From contig NZ_JACHJY010000004.1 in NCBI RefSeq assembly GCF_014203895.1, forward strand, positions 310,001 to 374,000: a DNA stretch of 64,000 nt. Direction: 5' to 3'. The notes under the pieces were generated by a model that was not told where the DNA came from, searched no databases, and worked only from the letters and a program-made list of their open reading frames with translations. This stretch comes from Streptomyces nymphaeiformis (GTDB lineage: Bacteria; Actinomycetota; Actinomycetes; Streptomycetales; Streptomycetaceae). Both the position numbers and the translations under genes were made by a program. Shown in pieces: positions 8,994 to 17,097 of the stretch. Numbering within the stretch: position 1 is the first letter of the stretch; each line of letters begins with the position of its first letter.

Positions 8994-9743
8994 TCAGCAG
9001 ACGTGGCGGTCGCGCGCCGGGTCGTACAGGTGGCTGTCGCGGAACTCCGAGGCCGCCAGCGTGCGGCCGACGATGATGACGGCCGTCTTCGTGATGCCCG
9101 CCGCCTTCGTCTGCTCCGCGATGTCCTCCAGGGTGCCCCGCAGGACCACCTCGTCCGGCCGGCTGGCCATGGCGACGACGGCGGCCGGGCAGTCGGCGCC
9201 GTAGTGGGGGACGAGCTCGCCGACGACCCGGTCGACGTAGCGCGCGGCGAGGTGGAGGACGAGCAGGGCGCCGCTGCGGCCGAGGGTGGCGAGGTCCTCG
9301 CCCTCCGGCATGGGGGTGGCCTGCTGGGCGATGCGGGTGAGGATCACCGTCTGGCCGACGGTCGGGACCGTCAGCTCCCGCTTGAGCGCGGCGGCGGCCG
9401 CCGCGAAGGCCGGGACGCCGGGCACGACCTCGTACGGGATGCCGAGCGCGTCCAGGCGGCGCATCTGCTCGGCGACCGCGCTGAAGACGGACGGGTCGCC
9501 GGAGTGGAGGCGGGCGACGTCCTGGCCGGCCTCGTGGGCCGCGACGATCTCGGCGACGATCCGGTCCAGGTCGAGGTTGGCGGTGTCGACGAGCTTCGCG
9601 TCCGGCGGGCACTCGGCGAGCAGTTCGGTGGGCACGAGCGAGCCGGCGTAGAGGCAGACCCCGCACTTCGCGAGGGTCCGCGCGCCGCGCACGGTGATCA
9701 GGTCGGCCGCGCCGGGGCCCGCGCCGATGAAGTAGACGGTCAT
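8994..9743 (-). CDS. cobM: Precorrin-4 C11-methyltransferase CobM
   Basis: A 249-residue SAM-dependent methylase of the same fold as CobI/J. It opens with TVYFIGAGPGAADLITVRG, has the ARLHSGDPSVFSAVAEQ loop, VVPGVPAFAAAAAALKREL and the C-terminal AVIIVGRTLAASEFRDSHLY, as in CobM/CbiF. It methylates C11 of precorrin-4 to give precorrin-5. The ATG at 9741-9743 overlaps the cobL stop by four bases, so cobL-cobM are translationally coupled on the minus strand. Confidence 0.95.
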   Translation of the reverse strand: MTVYFIGAGPGAADLITVRGARTLAKCGVCLYAGSLVPTELLAECPPDAKLVDTANLDLDRIVAEIVAAHEAGQDVARLHSGDPSVFSAVAEQMRRLDALGIPYEVVPGVPAFAAAAAALKRELTVPTVGQTVILTRIAQQATPMPEGEDLATLGRSGALLVLHLAARYVDRVVGELVPHYGADCPAAVVAMASRPDEVVLRGTLEDIAEQTKAAGITKTAVIIVGRTLAASEFRDSHLYDPARDRHVC

Positions 9744-10972
9744 GAGTCGGTACAACCCTTCGTTACGGACCACTGGGTGACGGGCATGGCCTGGCGCCAG
9801 CCGGTGAAGCCGCCCACGGGCACGGCGGTGGAGACGGCGAGCCGGACCAGTTCGCCGTCGTGGCGGCCGTACCACTGGGCGAGGAGCGCCTCGGACTCCA
9901 GCGTCACGGTGTTGGCGACGAGCCGGCCGCCGGGCGGCAGGGCCTCCCAGCAGGTGTCGAGGAGGCCGGGCGCGGTGAGGCCGCCGCCGATGAAGACCGC
10001 GGACGGCGTCTCCAGGCCGGACAGCGCCGCCGGCGCCGGTCCCGTGACGACCTTCAGGCCGGGTACGCCGAGGGCGTCGGCGTTGCGGGTGATGCGGGCG
10101 GCCCGCTCGGGCGACTTCTCGACGGCGATCGCCCGGCAGGAGCGGTGGGTCCGCATCCATTCGACGCCGATGGAGCCGGAGCCGCCGCCGACGTCCCAGA
10201 GGAGTTCGCCGGGGGCGGGGGCGAGGGCCGCGAGGGTGGCGGCGCGCACGTACCGCTTGGTGAGCTGACCGTCGTGCTCGTACGCCTCGTCGGGGAGTCC
10301 CGGCGCGGCGCCGAGCCGGAGGGTGCCGGGGTCGCGGGCGCAGTCGAGGGCGAGGACGTTGAGGGGGTCGGTGCGCTCGTGCGGCCAGTCGGCGGCGGTC
10401 CCGTCGAGGAGCCGCTCGGCGGGGCCGCCGAGCTGTTCGAGGACGCGGATGCGGGTGCCGCCCCAGCCGGTGGCGCGCAGCAGCTCCGCGACCCGCGCGG
10501 CCGTGTCGGCGCCTTCGCTGAGCACGAGGAGGCGGCGGCCCTCGTGGAGGGCGGCGGAGAGCGCGGCGAGGGGCCTGGCGACGAGGGAGAGGGTCTCGAC
10601 GGCTTCGAGGGGCCAGCCGAGCCGGGCGCAGGCGTACGAGACGGAGGACGGGTGGGGGTGGATGCGGAGGCGGTCGGCGCCGACGGTCTCCGCGAGGGTG
10701 CGGGCGATGCCGTGGAAGGAGGGGTCGCCGCTGGCGAGGACGGCGATCGCGCGGCCCTCATGGGCGGCGAGCAGTCCGGGGACGGCGGGGCGGAGGGGCG
10801 AGGGCCAGGCGATCCGCTCGCCGGGGCAGTCGTCCGGGAGGAGGCCGAGCTGGCGGGGGGCGCCGAGCAGGACCTCGGCGGCGCGCAGCGCGCGGCGGGC
10901 GCTCTCGGGGAGCCCGTCCCAGCCGTCCGCGCCGATCCCGACGACCGACACCACCGATATCGCAGCGTTCAC
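9740..10972 (-). CDS. cobL: Precorrin-6Y C5,15-methyltransferase (decarboxylating) CobL
   Basis: A 410-residue two-domain enzyme. Residues about 1-200 are the CbiE-type methylase (VVSVVGIGADGWDGLPESARR, LASGDPSFHGIARTL, HPSSVSYACARLGWP). Residues about 215-410 are the CbiT-type domain with the SAM loop WDVGGGSGSIGVEW and later VFIGGGLTAPG. Together they methylate C5 and C15 and remove the acetate carboxyl at C12, converting precorrin-6Y to precorrin-8X, the substrate of CobH encoded at 1683. First gene of a two-gene operon with cobM. Confidence 0.95.
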   Translation of the reverse strand: MNAAISVVSVVGIGADGWDGLPESARRALRAAEVLLGAPRQLGLLPDDCPGERIAWPSPLRPAVPGLLAAHEGRAIAVLASGDPSFHGIARTLAETVGADRLRIHPHPSSVSYACARLGWPLEAVETLSLVARPLAALSAALHEGRRLLVLSEGADTAARVAELLRATGWGGTRIRVLEQLGGPAERLLDGTAADWPHERTDPLNVLALDCARDPGTLRLGAAPGLPDEAYEHDGQLTKRYVRAATLAALAPAPGELLWDVGGGSGSIGVEWMRTHRSCRAIAVEKSPERAARITRNADALGVPGLKVVTGPAPAALSGLETPSAVFIGGGLTAPGLLDTCWEALPPGGRLVANTVTLESEALLAQWYGRHDGELVRLAVSTAVPVGGFTGWRQAMPVTQWSVTKGCTDS

Positions 10973-11020
10973 GTCGGGGACTCTACGTGAGGGGCGCAGG
11001 TGGGCGGCACGTGGCGGCCC

Positions 11021-11161
11021 TCACTTCGGGGCGTTCTGCCCGACGTAGAAGAGGAGCCAGACGAAGCCGGCGAAGGCGTGCGTGGCGAAGACGTACACGA
11101 AGACGCGGAGCATCACGCCCCGCTCCTTCCAGCGCTCGTTGTCGTACGTCTTCCCGGCCAT
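11021..11161 (-). CDS. DUF6126-like small membrane protein, 46 residues
   Basis: A 46-residue peptide: a charged N-terminus with WKERGVMLRVFV followed by one hydrophobic helix (VYVFATHAFAGFVWLLFYVG) and a short tail. This matches the DUF6126 family of single-span Streptomyces membrane peptides; function is unknown. The ATG at 11159-11161 has a GGAGGG ribosome site. It lies upstream of cobL on the same strand but with its own ribosome site and a 48-nt gap. Confidence 0.75.
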   Translation of the reverse strand: MAGKTYDNERWKERGVMLRVFVYVFATHAFAGFVWLLFYVGQNAPK

Positions 11162-11219
11162 GCCCTCCAGGGTACGGGCGGCCGGAATAGAGGAGGGGGT
11201 CGCGCCGTTGGAGCAGATA

Positions 11220-11233
11220 GTTTAAGCTTCAAC
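11220..11233. promoter_or_regulatory. Palindromic operator upstream of the flavin monooxygenase gene
   Basis: GTTTAAGCTTCAAC fits the palindrome GTTnAAnnTTnAAC exactly and lies 42 bp before the ATG at 11275. The shape resembles MarR-family operators. A near-identical site occurs upstream of the pirin gene at 46857-46870. Confidence 0.6.
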
Positions 11234-11274
11234 CACTGAGTCAGATCGACTCGGAAACGCGAGAGGTGAGCACG

Positions 11275-12357
11275 ATGCAGTTCGGGATCTTCACCGTCGG
11301 CGACGTGACGACCGACCCCACCACCGGCCGCACCCCCACCGAGCACGAGCGCATCAAGAACACCGTCGCGATCGCGCTCAAGGCCGAGGAGGTCGGGCTC
11401 GACGTCTTCGCGACCGGCGAGCACCACAACCCGCCGTTCGTCCCGTCCTCCCCGACGACGCTCCTCGGGCACATAGCCGCCCGCACGGAGAACCTGATCC
11501 TGTCGACCTCGACCACCCTGATCACCACCAACGACCCGGTGAAGATCGCCGAGGACTACGCGACCCTCCAGCACCTCGCCGACGGCCGCGTGGACCTGAT
11601 GATGGGCCGCGGCAACACCGGCCCGGTCTACCCGTGGTTCGGCCAGGACATCCGCCAGGGCATCCCGCTCGCCATCGAGAACTACGCGCTCCTCCACAAG
11701 CTGTGGAGGGAGGACGTCGTCGACTGGGAGGGCAAGTTCCGCAGCGCCCTCCAGGGCTTCACGTCCACCCCGCGCCCGCTCGACGGCGTCCCGCCGTTCG
11801 TCTGGCACGGCTCCATCCGCTCCCCCGAGATCGCCGAACAGGCCGCCTACTACGGCGACGGCTTCTTCGCGAACCACATCTTCTGGCCCAAGCAGCACAC
11901 CGAGAAGATGGTCCGGCTCTACCGCCAGCGGTACGCGCACTACGGCCACGGCACCCCCGAGCAGGCGATCGTCGGCCTCGGCGGCCAGGTGTTCGTGCGG
12001 AAGAACTCGCAGGACGCGGTACGGGAGTTCCGCCCGTACTTCGACAACGCGCCGGTCTACGGCCACGGCCCCTCCCTGGAGGAGTTCACCCGCGAGACCC
12101 CGCTGACCGTCGGCTCCCCGCAGGAGATCATCGAGCGCACCCTGTCCTTCCGCGACTACGTCGGCGACTACCAGCGCCAGCTGTTCCTCGTCGACCACGC
12201 CGGACTGCCCCTCAAGACGGTCCTGGAGCAGCTCGACATCCTCGGCGAGGAGGTCGTCCCGGTGCTGCGCAAGGAGTTCGCGAACCTGCGGCCCGCCGGC
12301 GTGCCGGAGACCGCCCCGCTCCACCCCGCCGTCACCCGCACCACCCAGGAGGTCTGA
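11275..12357 (+). CDS. LLM-class flavin-dependent oxidoreductase (CE1758-type luciferase-like monooxygenase)
   Basis: A 360-residue bacterial-luciferase-like TIM barrel: MQFGIFTVGDVT, ATGEHHNPPFVPSSP, GRVDLMMGRGNTGPVYPWFG and AYYGDGFFANHIFW. Such proteins use reduced FMN to oxygenate or reduce a small molecule; the substrate is unknown. ATG 11275 is preferred over GTG 11266 because GAGAGG at 11260-11265 sits at the right distance from it. The next gene, an FMN reductase, begins four bases after the stop and probably supplies FMNH2. A palindromic operator lies upstream; no regulator gene is adjacent. Confidence 0.9.
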   Translation: MQFGIFTVGDVTTDPTTGRTPTEHERIKNTVAIALKAEEVGLDVFATGEHHNPPFVPSSPTTLLGHIAARTENLILSTSTTLITTNDPVKIAEDYATLQHLADGRVDLMMGRGNTGPVYPWFGQDIRQGIPLAIENYALLHKLWREDVVDWEGKFRSALQGFTSTPRPLDGVPPFVWHGSIRSPEIAEQAAYYGDGFFANHIFWPKQHTEKMVRLYRQRYAHYGHGTPEQAIVGLGGQVFVRKNSQDAVREFRPYFDNAPVYGHGPSLEEFTRETPLTVGSPQEIIERTLSFRDYVGDYQRQLFLVDHAGLPLKTVLEQLDILGEEVVPVLRKEFANLRPAGVPETAPLHPAVTRTTQEV

Positions 12358-12361
12358 CGCC

Positions 12362-12985
12362 ATGCAGACGTTGAAGCTGGTCGCCGTGTCCGCCGGACTC
12401 AGCGCGCCCTCCTCCACCCGGCTGCTCGCCGACCGGCTGCTCCAGGCGGCCCGGTACCGGCTGGCCGAGCAGGAGTACGCCGTCGACGTCGAGGTCGTCG
12501 AACTGCGGGACCTGGCCGTGGACATCGCGAAGAACTTCGTGACGGGCTTCCCGTCGGCGGCGCTGGAGGAGGCCGTCGAGAAGGTGACGTCGGCGGACGG
12601 GGTCATCGCGGTGACGCCGGTCTTCACCGCCTCCTACAGCGGCCTGTTCAAGTCCTTCTTCGACCTCGTCGACCCGTCCGCGCTGACCGGAACCCCGGTC
12701 CTCATCGGCGCGACCGGCGGCACGGCCCGCCACTCCCTGGTCCTGGACCACGCCCTGCGCCCGCTCTTCGCCTACCTCCGCGCCTCCGTCTCCCCCACCG
12801 CGGTCTACGCGGCCTCGGAGGACTGGGGCTCGGGCGGCGACGAGTACACCGAGGGGCTGCCGGCCCGGATCACCCGGGCGGGCAACGAGTTCGCGGACAC
12901 GGTGGCCGCCCGTCCGGCCCGGCGGACCGACGACGAGGAGATCGTCCCCTTCGAGAAGCAGCTGGCGGATCTGCGCCTGGACTGA
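12362..12985 (+). CDS. NADPH-dependent FMN reductase (CE1759-type)
   Basis: A 207-residue flavodoxin-fold reductase. It opens with LKLVAVSAGLSAPSSTRLLAD, has GVIAVTPVFTASYSGLFKSFFDLV and GTPVLIGATGGTARHSLVLD, the FMN- and NADPH-binding loops of the NADPH_dep_FMN_red family. It should reduce FMN for the monooxygenase encoded just upstream, with which it forms a two-gene operon (4-nt gap). The pairing is characteristic of the CE1758/CE1759 flavin module. Confidence 0.9.
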   Translation: MQTLKLVAVSAGLSAPSSTRLLADRLLQAARYRLAEQEYAVDVEVVELRDLAVDIAKNFVTGFPSAALEEAVEKVTSADGVIAVTPVFTASYSGLFKSFFDLVDPSALTGTPVLIGATGGTARHSLVLDHALRPLFAYLRASVSPTAVYAASEDWGSGGDEYTEGLPARITRAGNEFADTVAARPARRTDDEEIVPFEKQLADLRLD

Positions 12986-13046
12986 CCGGTTTTGTTACGT
13001 TAGGTCCACTGACGGCGCACTGGCAGCGACGAAACGGAGGTCGGCG

Positions 13047-13484
13047 ATGGCCGGCGGCAGGATCGTGGTGGGCGTGGACGGATCGGAACCTTCCCTGAAG
13101 GCCCTGAAGTGGGCGGCCGCGCAGGCCGCCCTCACCGGGGGCCCGCTCCAGGCGGTGATCAGCTGGGACTACCCGGCGGTGTGGGCGTCGGTGATGCCGG
13201 GCGTCCCGCTCCAGTACGACCCCGAGGAGCTCTCCCAGCAGATCCTCGACCAGGCGGTGGACGCCACCCTCACGCCCGAGCAGGCCGCCACCGTCACCCG
13301 TACGGTCGTCGGCGCCAACGCCACCCAGGCCCTCATCGACGCGGCCGCCGACGCGGACCTCCTCGTCGTCGGCGACCGCGGCTACAGCGGGTTCAAGGCG
13401 GCGGTCCTCGGCTCGGTCTCCTCCCACGTCACCCAGCACGCGCCGTGCCCGGTCGTGGTCGTACGGGGCGAGGTGCGGTCCTGA
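13047..13484 (+). CDS. Universal stress protein
   Basis: A 145-residue single-domain UspA-fold protein. It has the N-terminal RIVVGVDGSEPSLKAL with the conserved aspartate, and the ATP-binding motif GDRGYSGFKAAVLGS (G-2x-G-9x-G-S) near the C-terminus, so ATP binding is likely. Such proteins help survival under stress or starvation. GGAGG at 13036-13040 supports the ATG. The following VOC gene starts two bases after the stop, implying an operon. Confidence 0.92.
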   Translation: MAGGRIVVGVDGSEPSLKALKWAAAQAALTGGPLQAVISWDYPAVWASVMPGVPLQYDPEELSQQILDQAVDATLTPEQAATVTRTVVGANATQALIDAAADADLLVVGDRGYSGFKAAVLGSVSSHVTQHAPCPVVVVRGEVRS

Positions 13485-13486
13485 CC

Positions 13487-13861
13487 ATGGACATCAGACT
13501 GGAGCTCATCGGCGTCCCCGTCACCGACGTCGACCGGGCCAAGGCCTTCTACGAACGGGTCGGCTTCCACGCCGACCACGACGTCACGGTCAGCGAGGAC
13601 ATCCGCTTCGTCCAGCTCACCCCGCCCGGCTCGGCCTGCTCGATCGCCCTCGGCAAGGGCATCACCGCGATGGCCCCCGGCTCGCTGGACAACATGCAGG
13701 TCGTCGTCACCGACATCGAGGAGGCCCACGCGGACCTGACGGCCCGGGGGATCGAGGTCAGCGACATCTCCGACCAGCCGTGGGGCTCCTTCGTCTACTT
13801 CCAGGACCCGGACGGCAACCGGTGGTCGGTCCAGCAGACGACGCCCCGGGGGGCGGCGTAG
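13487..13861 (+). CDS. VOC superfamily (glyoxalase/bleomycin-resistance fold) protein
   Basis: A 124-residue single-domain VOC protein: LIGVPVTDVDRAKAFYERVGF at the start, VVVTDIEEAHADLTARG in the middle and WGSFVYFQDPDGNRWSVQQ at the end. The family includes glyoxalase I, dioxygenases and drug-binding proteins; the function here cannot be resolved. It follows the universal stress gene by two bases and is followed by a strong terminator. Confidence 0.85.
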   Translation: MDIRLELIGVPVTDVDRAKAFYERVGFHADHDVTVSEDIRFVQLTPPGSACSIALGKGITAMAPGSLDNMQVVVTDIEEAHADLTARGIEVSDISDQPWGSFVYFQDPDGNRWSVQQTTPRGAA

Positions 13862-13866
13862 GCAAA

Positions 13867-13894
13867 GGCCGGGGCCCCGCTCGGGGCCCCGGCC
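13867..13894 (+). terminator. Terminator after the VOC gene
   Basis: A perfect 12-bp G/C stem (GGCCGGGGCCCC pairing with 13883-13894) with a GCTC loop, six bases after the stop. Confidence 0.85.
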
Positions 13895-13902
13895 GATACG
13901 AC

Positions 13903-13944
13903 GGCGTCAGTACGGCGGCGTCAGTACGGCGGCGTCAGTACGGC
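13903..13944. repeat. Three tandem 14-bp repeats at the 3' end of a membrane gene
   Basis: The unit GGCGTCAGTACGGC is repeated three times without gaps (13903, 13917, 13931). The stop codon of the minus-strand gene at 13935 lies in the third unit, so the repeat spans the end of that gene and its trailer. Confidence 0.8.
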
Positions 13945-14339
13945 GCCGGGTGGCCCGTCGCGTCCTCGTGCGTGTAGAAGAGGTAGAACGCCGAGCCGCC
14001 GGCGATCGCCCCCACGATCAGCCCCAGCAGCACCGACGAGTAGATGCTCGCGCCCGAGAGGCTGAACAGGAAGCCGATCGCGATGCCCGCGTAGGCACCC
14101 CAGGCGGCGCCCCGCAGCTCGCGGGGCAGGACGTGGCCGTAGCGCCGGAGGGCGTACATCCCGACGGCGACGACGACGGCGGAGATGAGGCCCAGCCAGA
14201 ACTGTCCCCAGCTGAGCGCGCCTCCGTCTCGGGCGATCACCGGCGCGTACAGGCCGTACAGGACGCCGGTCGTCGCCGGGAGGGCCCAGCCGTGCGTGCT
14301 GAATGAGCGCCGGACGGGCACCGCTGCGTGTGCGGCCAT
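13935..14339 (-). CDS. Hypothetical membrane protein, about four spans
   Basis: A 134-residue integral membrane protein. After a short N-terminus (MAAHAAVPVRRSF) come about four hydrophobic segments, including FWLGLISAVVVAVGMYAL, WGAYAGIAIGFLFSL and SSVLLGLIVGAIAGGSAFYL, ending in a short polar tail HEDATGHPAPY. I do not recognise a named family. ATG 14337-14339 is preceded by AGGAGCT, a good ribosome site. Its stop lies in a 14-bp tandem repeat. Confidence 0.75.
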   Translation of the reverse strand: MAAHAAVPVRRSFSTHGWALPATTGVLYGLYAPVIARDGGALSWGQFWLGLISAVVVAVGMYALRRYGHVLPRELRGAAWGAYAGIAIGFLFSLSGASIYSSVLLGLIVGAIAGGSAFYLFYTHEDATGHPAPY

Positions 14340-14426
14340 GGCAGGAGCTCCTTCGTGTCCGACCCCCCTGGTTCCGGGTTCCCGCACCCTCCAGGGCACA
14401 CCCGCGCCCCGCACCCCGCAAGTGGA

Positions 14427-15758
14427 TCACGGGCCTGCGGCGGCCACCTCGGCCAGCCGGGCCAGGGCCTCGTCCAGGACCGCGACCGGCGGCGACGCGA
14501 GGCCGAGCCGGACGGCGTCGGGCGCGGCGGCGCGGCCGACGGCGAAGGCGCTGCCGGGGGTGACGGCCACGCCCGCCCGCGCGGCGGCCGCGGCCGTGAA
14601 GGTCTCGGCGCGCCAGGGCGCGGGCAGCTCCCACCAGCAGTAGTAGGCGTGCGGGGAGGTCCGGAGCGCGTGTCCGGCGAGGCGGCGCCGGAGCAGGGCG
14701 TGCCGGGCCTCCGTGTCCGCCCGCTTGAGCGCCACGGCCTCCGCGACCGTCCCGTCCCCGGTCCAGCGCGTCGCGGCGGCGAGGGCGAGCCCGCCGGCCG
14801 TCCAGGCGCCGGAGCGCAGGGCGTCGGCGGCGGCGGTGCGGAGCCGGGCGGGGACCACGAGGTAGCCGACGGTGAGTCCGGGGGCGAGCCGCTTGGAGAG
14901 GCTGTCGACGAGGAGGACCTGCTCGGGGGCGTGCGCGGCGAGCGGCGCGGGCGCGTCGGGGGCGAGGAACGCCCAGGTGGTGTCCTCGACGGCGGTCAGC
15001 TCCAGGCGGCGGAGCAGCTCGGCGAGTTCGGCCCGCCGCCCTTCCCCGGCGGTGGCGGAGAGCGGGTTGTGCAGGGTGGGCTGGAGGTAGACGGCGGCGA
15101 GCGGCGCGGCCCGGTGGGCGGCCTCCAGGGCTTCGGGGCGTACGCCTTCGGCGTCGAGGGCGAGCGGGACGAGCCGGATGCCGAGCCGTTCGGCGACCGC
15201 TTTGACCAGGGGGTACGTGAGGGCTTCGACGCCGAGGCGGCCGCCGGGCGGGACGAGGGCGGAGAGCGCGGCGGCGAGGGCCTGGCGGGCGTTGCCCGCG
15301 AAGAGGACGCCGTCGGGGTCCGGGGCCCAACCGGGCCGGGCGAGGACGGCGGCGGCCGCTTCCCGGGCCTCCGGGGTGCCGCCGGCGGGGGCGGGCCGGG
15401 AGACGGCCTCGGCGAGCACGTCGGGCCGGGTGAGCGCGGCGAGGGCGCGGGCCATCAGCTCCGACTGGCCGTCGCTGACGGGGTAGTTGAGCTGGAGGTC
15501 GACGGGCGCGGCGCCGGTCGCCTCGGCGAGCGCGGGTCCGGGCAGCGGGGGTGCGGCGCGGACGAAGGTGCCGCGTCCGACCTCGCCGACGACGAGGCCG
15601 CGGCGGGCCAGCTCCCCGTACACCCGGATCGCGGTCGAGTTCGCGATGCCGTGACGGCGGGCGAAGACCCGCTGGGGCGGCAGCCGGTCGCCGGGGCGCA
15701 GCCGCCCGTCCCGCACGGCGGCCTCGACCCGGTCCGCGATCCTCCGGTACTCGTCCAT
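14427..15758 (-). CDS. MocR-type transcriptional regulator (GntR wHTH fused to aminotransferase fold)
   Basis: A 443-residue fusion. Residues about 1-70 are a GntR winged helix (YRRIADRVEAAVRDGRLRPG, FARRHGIANSTAIRVYGELA). The rest is a class I aminotransferase fold with the PLP lysine in VDSLSKRLAPGL and YLQPTLHNPLSATAG. MocR regulators sense amines or vitamin B6 compounds and usually control the divergent gene, here an alpha/beta hydrolase. Start ATG 15758 is chosen because GGGAGGGG lies just upstream; the earlier ATG at 15776 sits inside a likely operator repeat. A -10 candidate TAAGAT lies at 15792-15797 on this strand. Confidence 0.9.
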   Translation of the reverse strand: MDEYRRIADRVEAAVRDGRLRPGDRLPPQRVFARRHGIANSTAIRVYGELARRGLVVGEVGRGTFVRAAPPLPGPALAEATGAAPVDLQLNYPVSDGQSELMARALAALTRPDVLAEAVSRPAPAGGTPEAREAAAAVLARPGWAPDPDGVLFAGNARQALAAALSALVPPGGRLGVEALTYPLVKAVAERLGIRLVPLALDAEGVRPEALEAAHRAAPLAAVYLQPTLHNPLSATAGEGRRAELAELLRRLELTAVEDTTWAFLAPDAPAPLAAHAPEQVLLVDSLSKRLAPGLTVGYLVVPARLRTAAADALRSGAWTAGGLALAAATRWTGDGTVAEAVALKRADTEARHALLRRRLAGHALRTSPHAYYCWWELPAPWRAETFTAAAAARAGVAVTPGSAFAVGRAAAPDAVRLGLASPPVAVLDEALARLAEVAAAGP

Positions 15759-15774
15759 CTCCGGCCCCTCCCGC

Positions 15775-15808
15775 ATTGCACCGAGAGCAAAGATCTTATT
15801 GCACCGAG
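15775..15808. promoter_or_regulatory. 11-bp direct repeats in the MocR/hydrolase divergent promoter
   Basis: ATTGCACCGAG occurs at 15775-15785 and 15798-15808 (23 bp apart, about two helical turns). Paired direct repeats between a MocR gene and its divergent neighbour are the usual operator form for this family, so autoregulation and control of the hydrolase are inferred. The second copy overlaps the hydrolase -35 element. Confidence 0.6.
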
Positions 15809-15828
15809 GAGTTGGGGATGCCTAGCCT
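15799..15828 (+). promoter_or_regulatory. Promoter of the alpha/beta hydrolase gene (leaderless)
   Basis: TTGCAC at 15799-15804 and TAGCCT at 15823-15828 are spaced 18 bp apart, and the ATG begins six bases after the -10, so transcription likely starts at or next to the start codon. Confidence 0.55.
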
Positions 15829-15834
15829 GCGGTC

Positions 15835-16611
15835 ATGCCCACCTTCTACGAGGACCGGGGCACCGGCCCCGCCCTCCTCCTCGTCCACGGCCACCCGTTC
15901 GACCACACCATGTGGCAGCCGCAGATCGACCGCTTCTCCCGCGCCGGCTACCGCGTCATCGCCCCCGACCTGCGGGGTTACGGCGCCACGCCCCTCGGCG
16001 CGAGCAGCGGCTCCACCCTCCTCGGCGACTTCGCCGAGGACCTGGCCGGTCTCCTCGACGCCCTCGGGATCGACGACTGCGTCGTCGCCGGCCTCTCCAT
16101 GGGCGGCCAGATCGCCATGGAGTTCGTCCACCGCCACCCCGGGCGGGTCCGGGGCCTCGTCCTCGCCGACACCTTCCAGGCCGCCGAGACCGAGGACGGC
16201 AGGAAGGCCCGGAACGCCATGGCCGACCGGCTCCTGCGGGAGGGCATGCGCGGGTACGCCGACGAGGTCCTCGACCGGATGGTCGCCCCGTACAACACCC
16301 ATGCCGCACCGCACGTCCACCGCATGATGTGCGCCACCGACCCGGTCGCCGCGGCGGCCGCCCTGCGCGGCCGGGCCGAGCGCCCCGACTACCGGGAGAC
16401 GCTCGGCGCCCTCGCGGTGCCCGCGCTCGTCGTCGTCGGCCGGGACGACACGTACACCCCGGTGGCGGACGCGGAGGAGATGCACGCCCTGCTGCCCCAC
16501 TCCACGCTCACCGTGATCGAAAGGGCCGCCCACCTGCCCAATCTGGAGCGGCCCGAGGAGTTCGACGCGGCCCTCGACGCCTTCCTGCGCTCACTCGTTC
16601 GGCCCAGCTGA
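15835..16611 (+). CDS. Alpha/beta hydrolase
   Basis: A 258-residue single-domain hydrolase of the alpha/beta fold. The nucleophile serine lies in GLSMGGQ, the oxyanion region in LLLVHGHPFDH, the acid in VVGRDDTYTPV and the catalytic histidine in ERAAHLPNLERPEEF. The closest general type is the 3-oxoadipate enol-lactonase or esterase group, but the substrate is not evident. It diverges from the MocR regulator with 76 bp between starts and shares the repeat operator with it, so it is probably its target. Confidence 0.88.
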   Translation: MPTFYEDRGTGPALLLVHGHPFDHTMWQPQIDRFSRAGYRVIAPDLRGYGATPLGASSGSTLLGDFAEDLAGLLDALGIDDCVVAGLSMGGQIAMEFVHRHPGRVRGLVLADTFQAAETEDGRKARNAMADRLLREGMRGYADEVLDRMVAPYNTHAAPHVHRMMCATDPVAAAAALRGRAERPDYRETLGALAVPALVVVGRDDTYTPVADAEEMHALLPHSTLTVIERAAHLPNLERPEEFDAALDAFLRSLVRPS

Positions 16612-16648
16612 AAGTTCGGAATCGTACGAACGCTCCCACGATGGGGCC

Positions 16649-17086
16649 ATGAGCCAGAACACCGCACCCCGCAAGGCGGCCCCCCAGCAGAGCACCTCCG
16701 GCGCCTGGGCCTCCGGAGGCACCCTCTTCGCCGGCGTCCTCATGCTGGTCACCGGCTTCATGGACGTCTTCCAGGGCATCGCAGGCATCGCCGAGGACGA
16801 CGTCTACACCCGCATCGGCGACTACGTCTTCAAGTTCAACCTCACCACCTGGGGATGGATCCACCTCATCCTCGGCGTCATCGTCGCCATCGCCGGCTTC
16901 GGCATCCTCAAGGGCGCCGAGTGGGGCCGGATCGCCGGTATCTCCCTGGCCTCCCTCAACGTCCTCTTCCAGTTCCTCTTCCTCCCCTACCAGCCGTGGT
17001 GGGCGCTGTTCTCGATGGCCATCTCGATCTTCGTGATCTGGGCGCTGGCCACGGACGACGCGTACGGCACGGACCAGCGGTACTGA
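16649..17086 (+). CDS. DUF7144-type four-span membrane protein
   Basis: A 145-residue membrane protein. After a Ser/Gln-rich N-terminus there are four hydrophobic helices: GTLFAGVLMLVTGFMDVFQG, WGWIHLILGVIVAIAGFGIL, WGRIAGISLASLNVLFQFLF and WALFSMAISIFVIWAL. The WGWIHLILG motif is typical of the DUF7144 family common in Streptomyces; function unknown. It is followed after 11 bases by a lipoprotein gene, possibly in one operon. Confidence 0.8.
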   Translation: MSQNTAPRKAAPQQSTSGAWASGGTLFAGVLMLVTGFMDVFQGIAGIAEDDVYTRIGDYVFKFNLTTWGWIHLILGVIVAIAGFGILKGAEWGRIAGISLASLNVLFQFLFLPYQPWWALFSMAISIFVIWALATDDAYGTDQRY

Positions 17087-17097
17087 GGCGCCGGCCC

